A stretch of 38,055 nucleotides of DNA from Anaerolineales bacterium UBA3499 (GTDB lineage Bacteria; Chloroflexota; Anaerolineae; Anaerolineales; UBA11657): NCBI GenBank assembly GCA_002377585.1, contig DFQC01000027.1, positions 24,402 to 62,456 of the forward strand. Direction: 5' to 3'. A program made the translations under genes and the position numbers. This document shows positions 17,640 through 26,456 of the stretch, piece after piece. How positions within the stretch are numbered: the stretch's first letter is position 1; each line of letters starts with the position of its first letter. The notes under the pieces were generated by a model that saw nothing but the letters and a program-made list of their open reading frames with translations, was not told the DNA's origin and made no database searches.

Positions 17640-20243
17640 TCATGACTGAAGCACCTTATCTGACTCCGTGCCATTGACCGACTCCATACTCGTATAAACT
17701 GACCCAGGCAAACCGTAATCGTATGGCTCACCTATAATCTCAAAAGACGTAGCATAACTATGTTCAGGAATTGGTGAAGGTATTTGAAACTCGGGTGAAC
17801 GTGACCTCCACGGGTTGTCTTGGGCTTTCTGTCCGTTGCGAGCGTGATACCAAAGATTGTAAATACACACGAGTACTGATACAGCAATCACAATGCCTGC
17901 TACAGTTATTGCTACATGGTACGGTTCAATTCCTAAAGCCGGATCATAATCTGCTATACGTCTACGCATGCCTTTCAATCCCACAAGTGCCTGACCTATA
18001 CTCTGCACCCAGAATGCAGGAGTCATCAACCAGAAATGTAGTTTGCCCAATCTCTCACTATACTGACGTCCTGTCGCTTTTGGATACCAGTAGTATAAAG
18101 CAGCGAAAAACGGAAACACAAAGCCACCAAACATTGTGGCATGAAAGTGACCCACAACCCAATAAGTGTCATGTAAAAACAGGTCAGTAGCGACAGTACC
18201 TGCTGGCGGACCCGTCAAACCACCAATTAGGAAGACTGAAATTGCTCCCAACACAAAAAGCATAGGCGTTGGGAATGTAAGTTTACCTTGCCACATAGTT
18301 CCTAACCAACTAAAGAATTTCACTCCTGTAGGTACAGCTACCAACATTGTTGCAAGCATAAATGGAATACGGAGAAAGTCACTCATACCTGATACAAACA
18401 TGTGGTGAGCCCATACCAAAAACCCAAGTAGCGCGATTGACATACTAGAGATGGCTATCCATCTGTATCCAAATAATGGCTTGCGTGCAAAGACTGGCAG
18501 TAGTTCGCTAATTATGCCCAGTCCGGGCAAAATGAACACATATACTGCTGGATGAGAATAGAACCAGAATAGATGTTGGAATAACACTGGGTCGCCTGCG
18601 GGCACCCCAGCAGCAGCAGCAGCATCTGATATAAACGGATCGAAAAATCCCATACCCAGAATCCGCTCTGTTACTACCATCAGGAATGCTAAACCAATGA
18701 ACTGAGTAGCTGTAAGCTGAAGAATTGCTGTGGAAACAGAAGCCCAAACAAAAATAGGCATGCGAAACAAACTCATTCCCGGAGCTCTCATTTTTCCAAC
18801 AGTTACTAACAAATTCAATGAGCCAACTATGGACGACAAACCAATCATATAAACACCTAGGAAGAATAGTTGTACTCCAATTGGAGCGCGGGCACTCAAT
18901 GGGGGATATCCTGTCCATCCAGTATCCCATCCACCAACAAACAGTGCTGTAATGAGAAGAATGGCACCCGGTACATTAATCCAATATCCAAATGCATTCA
19001 AACGTGGAAAAGCCATATCAGATGCACCAATCATTAAAGGTACTAGATAGTTAATCATGGCACCCACACCGAGCAAAATACTGACTATCATAATAATGCC
19101 ATGAGCACTTATAAAAGAGTTGTATGTGTTATAAGTTATATATTGCATACCGGTAGCTACAAGCTCTAATCGGAAAATTATTGCCAACGTGCCACCTACC
19201 AGCATCACAAATATTCCGGTAACTGCATATTGGATACCTATTACTTTGTGATTGTAATCTACGCTTAAATATCGGAACCATGTAGGTTTTCCACTAGGAG
19301 GACCATGAACCATAGGAGTTTGCATTCCAATCATCCATTTACCCCAGTCAGTTAATGCACCAACACCTATCATGAAACCTAGAGTACCCGTAATTGCACC
19401 TACAACCCAAGCTGGCTCTGCTGCCCAATACTCTTCCAGACCCATGAAAAACCTTACTACCCATACCAATCCCATGCCAAACAATGTGCCAAACAGCTGA
19501 CCCAACAAACCGCGAACCAGACCGATTGTAAAGAAAAATGGGGGCTGCCAGCTTGAAGCATCATTCACTTGAGTAACAGTTTTATCATCACTGGATACCT
19601 GCGCTAAAACTCCAGCTTCTTCTACTCTCGGCGGCTCCTCAATATAGTCACTTTCATCTTCTGGAATTGCCTCACCTATACCAACTTCATCTTGTTGGTC
19701 AACAGTCTCTTCTACCGTCTCTGATTCACTATCTACAGATACACTACTATCACTCTCTTCGCTAGCATCGACTGCAACACTTTCAGAAACATCTACAGCA
19801 GCTTCTTCTGCAACTGCTTCTGAAATATCTACCTCATCATCTTGCATATCCAATGCACCGTAACCAACTCCCTCAGTGAAATATGCATAATTAGGTTGAA
19901 TATCCTCAGTCAGATCTATAGTCTCACCTGCTGCTAGCTGTTTAGTGCAATCAAGTATGACATCTTCACCTTGATCATTCTTACCCTCATAATGTCCCTG
20001 CAACCCAGTTCTGGCAATATATTCACCGCCTTTTGCACTATAGTCAGCAGGTACAGCTTCCTCCTCAAAAATAGCCTCATAAGGACATTCTGGAATACAT
20101 GCTCCACAGTCAATACAAGTTTCCGGATCAATGTAAAACCAAGGCCATTCCTTCATCGGTTTACCCGGAATAATACACTCTACGGGACATACTTCCACAC
20201 AGGAGCTGTCACGCAAACACAAAGAGGTGATAATATGTGTCAC
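17640..20243 (-). CDS. ctaD: Ferredoxin-cytochrome c oxidase subunit I fusion (A2-type)
   Basis: One 867-residue frame joins two usually separate proteins. Residues 1-60 are a bacterial 7Fe/8Fe-type ferredoxin with eight Cys (9, 15, 19, 23 and 43, 46, 49, 53; the second set reads CIDCGACIPECP). Residues about 131-230 are an acidic Ser/Glu/Asp/Val-rich linker. Two extra membrane helices (about 237-265 and 277-299) precede a complete 12-helix heme-copper core. His381 and His701 bind the low-spin heme, His699 the active-site heme, and His564, His613 and His614 bind CuB with the cross-linking Tyr568. YSHPAVY (562-568) replaces the Glu-containing motif and marks subtype A2; Lys642 fits the K channel. 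GTG start 20243 is fixed by GGAGG 6 bases upstream. Even helix count places the ferredoxin in the cytoplasm. Its electron partner is unknown. Confidence 0.93.
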   Translation of the reverse strand: MTHIITSLCLRDSSCVEVCPVECIIPGKPMKEWPWFYIDPETCIDCGACIPECPYEAIFEEEAVPADYSAKGGEYIARTGLQGHYEGKNDQGEDVILDCTKQLAAGETIDLTEDIQPNYAYFTEGVGYGALDMQDDEVDISEAVAEEAAVDVSESVAVDASEESDSSVSVDSESETVEETVDQQDEVGIGEAIPEDESDYIEEPPRVEEAGVLAQVSSDDKTVTQVNDASSWQPPFFFTIGLVRGLLGQLFGTLFGMGLVWVVRFFMGLEEYWAAEPAWVVGAITGTLGFMIGVGALTDWGKWMIGMQTPMVHGPPSGKPTWFRYLSVDYNHKVIGIQYAVTGIFVMLVGGTLAIIFRLELVATGMQYITYNTYNSFISAHGIIMIVSILLGVGAMINYLVPLMIGASDMAFPRLNAFGYWINVPGAILLITALFVGGWDTGWTGYPPLSARAPIGVQLFFLGVYMIGLSSIVGSLNLLVTVGKMRAPGMSLFRMPIFVWASVSTAILQLTATQFIGLAFLMVVTERILGMGFFDPFISDAAAAAGVPAGDPVLFQHLFWFYSHPAVYVFILPGLGIISELLPVFARKPLFGYRWIAISSMSIALLGFLVWAHHMFVSGMSDFLRIPFMLATMLVAVPTGVKFFSWLGTMWQGKLTFPTPMLFVLGAISVFLIGGLTGPPAGTVATDLFLHDTYWVVGHFHATMFGGFVFPFFAALYYWYPKATGRQYSERLGKLHFWLMTPAFWVQSIGQALVGLKGMRRRIADYDPALGIEPYHVAITVAGIVIAVSVLVCIYNLWYHARNGQKAQDNPWRSRSPEFQIPSPIPEHSYATSFEIIGEPYDYGLPGSVYTSMESVNGTESDKVLQS

Positions 20244-20284
20244 AAGTTGCCTCCACCAAATTCAAACAATATTGCAATCATCAT

Positions 20285-21295
20285 TTAGTCTTTAATGGTT
20301 TTAATGAATGCGATAATATCTTCAATGTCATTTTCTGACAGAATTTCGCCGTAGTTAGCAGGCATCAAATTCTGGAAACCATCAACAATTTGATCGGCCG
20401 GATAGAGTATGGAATTTCGTATATAGTCCTCATCAGCAATAACACTAGTTCCATCGTCCAACTGCTCTTGACGCCCATATAAATTGAGCCAACTCGGTCC
20501 CACTACTATAGCCCCATCCAATGAGTGACACCCTATGCATCCTTGGGTTTGATAAAGCTGCTCTCCCCGAGCTTCAGGAGTATCAAGAGCTGCTAACCTT
20601 GCTGTCTCCGCTCCGACCCAACTGTCGAACTCTGCCCTTTCAAGCACTCTTACATCAGCTAACATTTGAGAATGCTGCATTCCACAGAGTTCTGCACAAC
20701 GAACTTTGTAATTTCCAACAAGTGTAGGAGTTACCCGCAACATATTGACTGCTCCGGGAACGGCATCCTGTTTAACTCGAAATTCTGGCACCCACAAATT
20801 ATGGATAACATCTGTTGAAGTAATCTCAAATCTGATCGGTTGATTTACAGGCAGTATAAGCTCGGTGGATGTTAATCCCTGCTCAGGATAATCGAACCTC
20901 CAAGACCATTGCGCCCCGGTCACCTCAACTACCATTTCGTCTGGAGAAGACGCAGTCACATCTCTCAAGGTCACTACTCCAATATAACCCATTACAGCCA
21001 CAATAATGAGTGGGATAACAGTCCAGGCGATCTCCAATTTCGTATTACCATGTATATGTTGACCATCAGAAAGATCACCTGGCTCACTTCTAAAAGCAAA
21101 AATAGCGTAAAGCATAAATACAACCACTAGAGCAAACAAGAATGCTATTAGCTTTAAGTGAACATCAAACAACCAATCAATAGTTATACCTTGAGTACTC
21201 GCTAGAGGCGGTAACAAGTCAGCCGAGTCAAGCAGCACAGCACCAGCTACCGTGACCAGAACAACTATTATTGCTGCAACAACAAAATGTCTCAC
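20285..21295 (-). CDS. ctaC: Cytochrome c oxidase subunit II with fused cytochrome c (caa3 type)
   Basis: Subunit II accepts electrons from cytochrome c at the CuA centre. Numbering from a possible GTG two codons upstream (21301): two membrane helices (about 48-70 and 92-112) follow an N-terminal signal or helix. The CuA domain has His167, Cys202, Glu204, Cys206, His210 and Met213 (CAELCGMQHSQM). A cytochrome c domain follows with CIGCH (255-259) and probable axial Met313. AGGAG (21305-21301) lies only next to the 21301 GTG but 5 bases before the GTG at 21295, so 21295 is preferred (336 residues). It is the first gene of the oxidase cluster, 41 bases before coxA. The fused heme c removes the need for a soluble cytochrome c. 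Confidence 0.94.
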   Translation of the reverse strand: MRHFVVAAIIVVLVTVAGAVLLDSADLLPPLASTQGITIDWLFDVHLKLIAFLFALVVVFMLYAIFAFRSEPGDLSDGQHIHGNTKLEIAWTVIPLIIVAVMGYIGVVTLRDVTASSPDEMVVEVTGAQWSWRFDYPEQGLTSTELILPVNQPIRFEITSTDVIHNLWVPEFRVKQDAVPGAVNMLRVTPTLVGNYKVRCAELCGMQHSQMLADVRVLERAEFDSWVGAETARLAALDTPEARGEQLYQTQGCIGCHSLDGAIVVGPSWLNLYGRQEQLDDGTSVIADEDYIRNSILYPADQIVDGFQNLMPANYGEILSENDIEDIIAFIKTIKD

Positions 21296-21403
21296 ATCCA
21301 CTCCTGTAATTAATTATGCAAACACAATCCTTGTGCTAATTGTAGCGCGCTCGACAAACAAACAAACTGAAACCGCTTTGTGAAATAACACGCTAACGCC
21401 GAG

Positions 21404-21412
21404 ATTATACCA
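21404..21412 (-). promoter_or_regulatory. Extended -10 promoter of the oxidase operon
   Basis: On the minus strand TGGTATAAT gives a perfect -10 box with the TGn extension, about 109 bases upstream of the coxB start. No good -35 is present at the usual spacing, as often seen with extended -10 promoters. The leader of about 100 bases is G+C-richer than most local spacers. No known operator was recognised in it. Confidence 0.5.
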
Positions 21413-21463
21413 GAACAGCCGTTTCCGCAAAGGATATTTATGATGATTTTGATTTGATTGTTG

Positions 21464-21469
21464 TATACT
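21464..21469 (+). promoter_or_regulatory. -10 box suggesting a leaderless transcript
   Basis: TATACT lies 8 bases before the ATG at 21478, so transcription would begin at or within a base or two of the start codon. No SD precedes that ATG, consistent with a leaderless mRNA. No clear -35 is visible. It is divergent from the oxidase promoter 50-60 bases away. Confidence 0.35.
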
Positions 21470-21477
21470 CAATTCGT

Positions 21478-22170
21478 ATGATAAATCTTATTGTGCCACC
21501 ACTGATTATTGCATTAACGATTGGTCCTCTCATATCCAAACAACAAGTAGAGTTTCCAAGCACTAAATTAATTGTCAACATCACTAATCCCAAGCAGGGT
21601 GACCGAGTACAGGACACAGTGCAAATTATGGGTACCGTTGGCAATGCCGAATTTGATCATTACGAACTACATTTCGCCCTATATCCTAACCCAACAGACA
21701 CTTGGTTCCCAATTGTTTTATCGGGCACTATTCCAATAGTGAATGGAATGTTAGGACAATGGGAGACTAATGGTATATCAGATGGAATATATATTGTACG
21801 ACTCAAAGTGTTTGATTCTGAAGGCAATCTACTAGCTAAATCTATGGTAAATGATATATCTATAAATAGCGAAGAAAAATTAATTACCCAAACTGCAGGG
21901 TCTACAATTGTGGACACCAAAACTCCCAACTTTAGTCCTACGACCACACCACTTCCCAACCCCATCGACAATTCACAAAAGTCATTCATTTCCAAAGTAC
22001 TGTATGAGCAGCAGCAGGAAAATGATCATATTAGCACCTTTGGTAAAGGGGCCGCATATTCTATCTTCACATTTTTGGCACTAGGCTTATATTTACAACT
22101 GCGCAGATTACTGCGTCCTCATTTACGACGACTATTGAGAAACATCAGAAATGATTTGCACCGCTCTTGA
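21478..22170 (+). CDS. Membrane-anchored protein with one Ig-like beta-sandwich domain
   Basis: Not assigned to a named family. The 230-residue protein has an N-terminal hydrophobic signal (INLIVPPLIIALTIGPLI) and a beta-rich region of about 95 residues with the Ig-like pattern ITNPKQGDRVQDTVQIMGTV and DGIYIVRLKVFDSEGN. A Ser/Thr/Pro linker (SPTTTPLPNP) follows, then one membrane helix and an Arg-rich cytoplasmic end. Such Ig-like surface proteins are common in Chloroflexota, but the function is unknown. The ATG at 21478 is chosen over an upstream TTG, which lies ahead of the -10 box. It is divergent from the oxidase operon. Confidence 0.7.
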   Translation: MINLIVPPLIIALTIGPLISKQQVEFPSTKLIVNITNPKQGDRVQDTVQIMGTVGNAEFDHYELHFALYPNPTDTWFPIVLSGTIPIVNGMLGQWETNGISDGIYIVRLKVFDSEGNLLAKSMVNDISINSEEKLITQTAGSTIVDTKTPNFSPTTTPLPNPIDNSQKSFISKVLYEQQQENDHISTFGKGAAYSIFTFLALGLYLQLRRLLRPHLRRLLRNIRNDLHRS

Positions 22171-22272
22171 GCCTATCAGTTGCACAGTCTAGATGTTACA
22201 ATTAATTGTTAATCACAACTCAAACAAGATATCTTGCAATATCATGTCAACACAACAAATTGGATATCAACA

Positions 22273-22854
22273 ATGAAAAGGTATTTAATTGTGGGGTTAG
22301 GTAATCCGGGCCAAAAATATGCTCGGCAACGTCATAATGTGGGCTTTATGATTTTAGATGCAATATCACGCAAACACAATGTGATATTCACCAAGCACAA
22401 AAGTAAAAGCATGATTGCAACCCTGCAACTTAACAATATACATGTCATCTTGTCAAAGCCGCAAACTTTCATGAACTTAAGTGGTCAATCAGTACATAAA
22501 CTCATGCGGTATTATGATATACAACTAGATAACCTACTTGTAATTTTTGATGACCTAGATTTATCAGTTGGTGATATAAGGATTCGTAAAAGTGGTGGCT
22601 CGTCAGGGCACAAAGGTATGCAGTCGATAATCTCTTTGTTAGGTAAAAATACTATTCCAAGACTGCGCTTAGGAATCGGAAGACCACCAGCAAACATAGA
22701 CCCTAAGGATTATGTTCTTAGATCTTTTTCCGACCAACAACAACAACTTATTAACTCTCTCATTCCAAAAGTAATCGAAGCTGTAGAGTCTTTTGTAATT
22801 GATGGAGTAAATACTTCTATGAGTAATTACAATTATAAAAGTTCCAAGGAATGA
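22273..22854 (+). CDS. pth: Peptidyl-tRNA hydrolase
   Basis: Pth cleaves peptidyl-tRNA released from stalled ribosomes and recycles the tRNA. The 193-residue protein shows all family blocks: LIVGLGNPGQKY (Asn11), RHNVGF with catalytic His21, KPQTFMNLSGQSV, the DDLDLSVGDIRIRKSGGSSGHKGMQSI block with its second conserved His, and PRLRLGIGRP. The ATG at 22273 matches the usual N-terminus; an upstream in-frame start would add 13 residues with no family similarity. The stop overlaps the mfd start by 4 bases (ATGA), so the two are translationally coupled, an order also seen in Bacillus. Confidence 0.96.
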   Translation: MKRYLIVGLGNPGQKYARQRHNVGFMILDAISRKHNVIFTKHKSKSMIATLQLNNIHVILSKPQTFMNLSGQSVHKLMRYYDIQLDNLLVIFDDLDLSVGDIRIRKSGGSSGHKGMQSIISLLGKNTIPRLRLGIGRPPANIDPKDYVLRSFSDQQQQLINSLIPKVIEAVESFVIDGVNTSMSNYNYKSSKE

Positions 22855-25800
22855 ACCTAGAAGGTCTACTACCTTACATCCGAACTGTACCCGCATATTC
22901 GGATACACTCAATTTAATTGACGGATCACAATTGGACTCAGGTCACATAATAACGCTGGACATCCCTAGCGCAGCTCGTCCACCAATAATCGCAGCTTTA
23001 AAGTCTGACATACAACGTCCAATATTAGTACTGACGTCTCAAGACAACCGAGCTCGCATACTGCAAGACGAAGCATTGACCTGGAATTCTGATGCTGTCT
23101 TCCACCATTACTCTGAGCCAAACTGTGCTCACTATCAACGTTCACCACGTGGACCACGTACTATCCAACAAAGGATAGCTACAATGACCAAATTTTTCCG
23201 GCACCATAGTGACCAATTTGTCTGCGGAGTGAGTAGTGCACGCGCTCTTATGACCCCTACGCTTCCATTAGATATTTTCAAAATATATTGCAAATCTATA
23301 TTTGTAGGAGACAACATACGATTCAACAAACTTCTCAAAACATTGACTGACTCTGGTTACACGCACAACACAATGGTGATATCACCAGGCCAGCATAGTC
23401 GAAGAGGTGGCATCCTAGATATATGGCCACCCGCGGACCCATTTCCGACCAGAATCGAGTTTTTTGGAGAAAATATTGAAAGCATGCGTAGGTTCGACCC
23501 ATCGACTCAACGTTCAATCAAAAAGATTGATGTATTAAATATACAGCCGGCACGTGAAACACTACCAAAACATGGTCCGGAAGCAACCCGACAACTAATA
23601 GAACAATGGTCATCTGTTAATAGTACAAATATTATGACTGATCACAATCATGACTTCGAACTACTTAGTACTGGGTCTACCTTTCCAGAACTAGAATATT
23701 ATATTAAATGGATACATCCTGAAGCAGGCACTCTGTTGGACTATTTGCCAAATAACTCCTTGATAATAGTTGATAACTGGCAAGAGTTCGTTCTCACAGT
23801 ACATGAATTTGAAAAACAAGCTCTCAATCTACGTGCAGAACAGATTGACAGCAATTCACTGCCAGATAATGCACCGACTCCATATGCTTCATGGTCAGAA
23901 ATTCAGGATCAGCTATCTAGATTACCGATACTCTGTCTGTCGGGCTCATCTACAGAACCAGACTCCGATTTAGGATCAGCTTTCACACCTGAAACTCCTC
24001 ATGGTGGCCAAATGCAATCCGTCATCAACCAACTAGAAAAATTTGTGTTCGATGAAGAACATGCGATAGTGGTTACTAGGCAAGCAGCCCGTTTAAGTAA
24101 TCTATGGAATGTACATTCTAATGCCGACAGTAATGCAACGAACAATGATAGTTCCCCACAAACTGATGTTAGTAATTTACCAGAACGTTGGTCACCATTA
24201 TTTATACAAGGCATCATTGATGCTGGATTTTCAATGAAACAAAACGCCCTGCACATATTGTCGGATTCAGAAATATTTGGCTGGCGCCCACCAGAGCCAC
24301 GACAAATCAAATCAGAATACAACACAGACAAACAAAAGGATATTTTTTTTGATTTCGTCTCCGAAGATATCGTAGTACATATTGAGCATGGAATAGGCAG
24401 ATTTATTGGATTAGTCACAAGAAAAATAGACAATATGGCCCGTGAGTATCTACACATTAAGTATGCTAAAGGTGATACGCTTTATGTCCCTGTAACCCAG
24501 GCAGATCGACTCACTCGATATGTAGGCCCCGATAAAAAACACCCATCGCTTTCACACCTAGGAGGAGCCGAATGGACCCGTGCCAGAGAACGCACTCAAG
24601 TAGCAGTGGAAGAAGTAGCAAAAGAACTACTGGAACTTTACGCAAAACGTAAAGTCGTAGTGGGTCATGCATTTGCTAATGACACACCCTGGCAGATTGA
24701 GCTGGAATCCTCTTTCCCTTACATTGAAACGCAAGATCAGCGTACGGCATTAGAGGAAATCAAACACGACATGCAGCTTCCTAGACCAATGGATAGGTTA
24801 ATATGTGGTGACGTCGGATACGGAAAGACAGAGGTAGCATTGAGAGCAGCTTTTAAGGCAGTTATGGATGGCAAACAGGTTGCAGTACTAGTACCCACTA
24901 CTGTACTTGCGCAACAACATTACCTAACCTTTCAACAACGAATGTCAACATTCCCTGTTCATATAGAAATGTTGTCACGTTTCAAGAGCAAAGCCGAACA
25001 ACAGGACATTATTACAGCTATCTCACGTGGAAAAGTAGATATAGTCATAGGCACCCATAGATTAGTACAAGCTGATGTAACTTTCAATGACCTAGGACTT
25101 TTAATTATTGATGAGGAGCAACGCTTTGGAGTTACCCATAAAGAATATCTAAAACAATTAAGGACTACTATAGATGTACTAACAATGACCGCTACACCAA
25201 TTCCACGCACACTATATATGACTCTTACCGGTGCTCGTGACATTAGCACTATAAATACTGCACCTGAATCTCGCTTGCCCGTAATTACACAGGTAGCACA
25301 ATTCAGTAAAGCTCTAATTAGAGAGGCGGTATTACAAGAGCTAGACCGTGATGGTCAAATATTTTTTGTGCACAACAGGGTAGAGACAATAGACACTGTA
25401 GCCAAGCTTGTGGCCGATTTTGTTCCAGAGGTCAGGATAATCATAGCTCACGGTCAAATGCCTGAAAAACATCTGGAAAAAGCTATGAAATCTTTCGTTC
25501 GCCATGAATATGATCTGTTAGTATGCACCTCTATTATTGAAAGTGGATTAGATATCCCAAACGCTAATACATTAATAGTAGATCGAGCAGACATATTTGG
25601 ACTTGCGCAACTCTATCAATTAAGGGGCCGCGTAGGTCGCGGGGTAAAACGTGCTTATGCTTATTTTCTGTATCATGACAGTAATAGACGACTTCTTAGC
25701 AAAGATGCACGTATGCGCTTAGAAACTGTATCTGAAAACACGCATGTCGGAGCTGGATATTCAATAGCCATGCGCGATCTAGAAATGCGTGGAGCTGGAG

Positions 25801-26390
25801 ACATGTTAGGGAAACGACAGCATGGCCACATGGCAGCGGTAGGATTTCACCTATACACTAAATTACTGCGCAAAGCCATCAAAAACAATAAGGCTGGGCA
25901 TGAAAAAAACAATCAAAACGAATTGCCCGACTGGGATCTCTCCTTAGTGTCAGTTGAACTACCATTTGAGGTGGGAATTCCTTCAACATACATTACTGAT
26001 CGACGTATGCGCATGCAAATGTATCAACGCATGGCCGAACTAGACAATGAAGATAGCATACAAGACATTGCCACAGAATTAAGTGACCGGTTTGGAAAAC
26101 CACCAGAACCTGTAGAAAATTTGATATTTCAACTAAAAGTGAAGTTGTTAGCACATCAAGCGCAAATCGATTCTATCAATCTAGAAGGAAAGAAAATATC
26201 ATTGAGATGTCGCCGTATAGAAGACGAACAGCTACGAAGGTACCTCGCTGATAACATGCCACGTGATGTTAGAATTACTCGGGGTAAAATATTGCTTTCA
26301 ATAGAAAGCTCCAATCAAGAATGGAAAGTTTTGTTGATACAATCACTATATACACTTATTTCATGCATGACTGCCAGAATTGCAGTTTGA
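22851..26390 (+). CDS. mfd: Transcription-repair coupling factor
   Basis: Mfd removes RNA polymerase stalled at DNA damage and recruits UvrA. The 1179-residue protein has the full domain order: a UvrB-like N-terminal region without working ATPase motifs, the polymerase-interacting domain with VHIEHGIGRFIGL, and a RecG-like translocase with Walker A GDVGYGKTE, DEEQRF, and TATPIPRTLYM. The second RecA lobe carries ESGLDIPNANTLIVDRAD, and QLRGRVGRG and the TRG region follow, before the C-terminal autoinhibitory domain. Length is normal. It overlaps pth by 4 bases. Confidence 0.97.
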   Translation: MNLEGLLPYIRTVPAYSDTLNLIDGSQLDSGHIITLDIPSAARPPIIAALKSDIQRPILVLTSQDNRARILQDEALTWNSDAVFHHYSEPNCAHYQRSPRGPRTIQQRIATMTKFFRHHSDQFVCGVSSARALMTPTLPLDIFKIYCKSIFVGDNIRFNKLLKTLTDSGYTHNTMVISPGQHSRRGGILDIWPPADPFPTRIEFFGENIESMRRFDPSTQRSIKKIDVLNIQPARETLPKHGPEATRQLIEQWSSVNSTNIMTDHNHDFELLSTGSTFPELEYYIKWIHPEAGTLLDYLPNNSLIIVDNWQEFVLTVHEFEKQALNLRAEQIDSNSLPDNAPTPYASWSEIQDQLSRLPILCLSGSSTEPDSDLGSAFTPETPHGGQMQSVINQLEKFVFDEEHAIVVTRQAARLSNLWNVHSNADSNATNNDSSPQTDVSNLPERWSPLFIQGIIDAGFSMKQNALHILSDSEIFGWRPPEPRQIKSEYNTDKQKDIFFDFVSEDIVVHIEHGIGRFIGLVTRKIDNMAREYLHIKYAKGDTLYVPVTQADRLTRYVGPDKKHPSLSHLGGAEWTRARERTQVAVEEVAKELLELYAKRKVVVGHAFANDTPWQIELESSFPYIETQDQRTALEEIKHDMQLPRPMDRLICGDVGYGKTEVALRAAFKAVMDGKQVAVLVPTTVLAQQHYLTFQQRMSTFPVHIEMLSRFKSKAEQQDIITAISRGKVDIVIGTHRLVQADVTFNDLGLLIIDEEQRFGVTHKEYLKQLRTTIDVLTMTATPIPRTLYMTLTGARDISTINTAPESRLPVITQVAQFSKALIREAVLQELDRDGQIFFVHNRVETIDTVAKLVADFVPEVRIIIAHGQMPEKHLEKAMKSFVRHEYDLLVCTSIIESGLDIPNANTLIVDRADIFGLAQLYQLRGRVGRGVKRAYAYFLYHDSNRRLLSKDARMRLETVSENTHVGAGYSIAMRDLEMRGAGDMLGKRQHGHMAAVGFHLYTKLLRKAIKNNKAGHEKNNQNELPDWDLSLVSVELPFEVGIPSTYITDRRMRMQMYQRMAELDNEDSIQDIATELSDRFGKPPEPVENLIFQLKVKLLAHQAQIDSINLEGKKISLRCRRIEDEQLRRYLADNMPRDVRITRGKILLSIESSNQEWKVLLIQSLYTLISCMTARIAV

Positions 26391-26405
26391 CGCTATCCTC
26401 CCTAT

Positions 26406-26435
26406 TTGGTACACTGCCATATCCATCACTATAAT
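26406..26435 (+). promoter_or_regulatory. Promoter of the FlgD-like/CARDB-like surface protein gene
   Basis: TTGGTA (26406-26411) and TATAAT (26430-26435) are separated by 18 bases, with a transcript start expected near 26442, about 15 bases before the ATG at 26457. It suggests that the downstream gene, and perhaps the importer permease after it, is expressed separately from mfd. Confidence 0.45.
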
Positions 26436-26456
26436 TTTCATACCAGTTACTAGTCA

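Noticed and set aside
17640..20243. Possibility that the ferredoxin-oxidase fusion is a sequencing or assembly artefact
   Set aside because: The linker of over 100 residues is in frame with biased, coherent composition, both ends are complete, and the only plausible SD-start pair is before the ferredoxin.
22198..22209. 12-base palindrome ACAATTAATTGT upstream of pth
   Set aside because: Short and A+T-rich; expected by chance in such DNA and not repeated at other promoters here.
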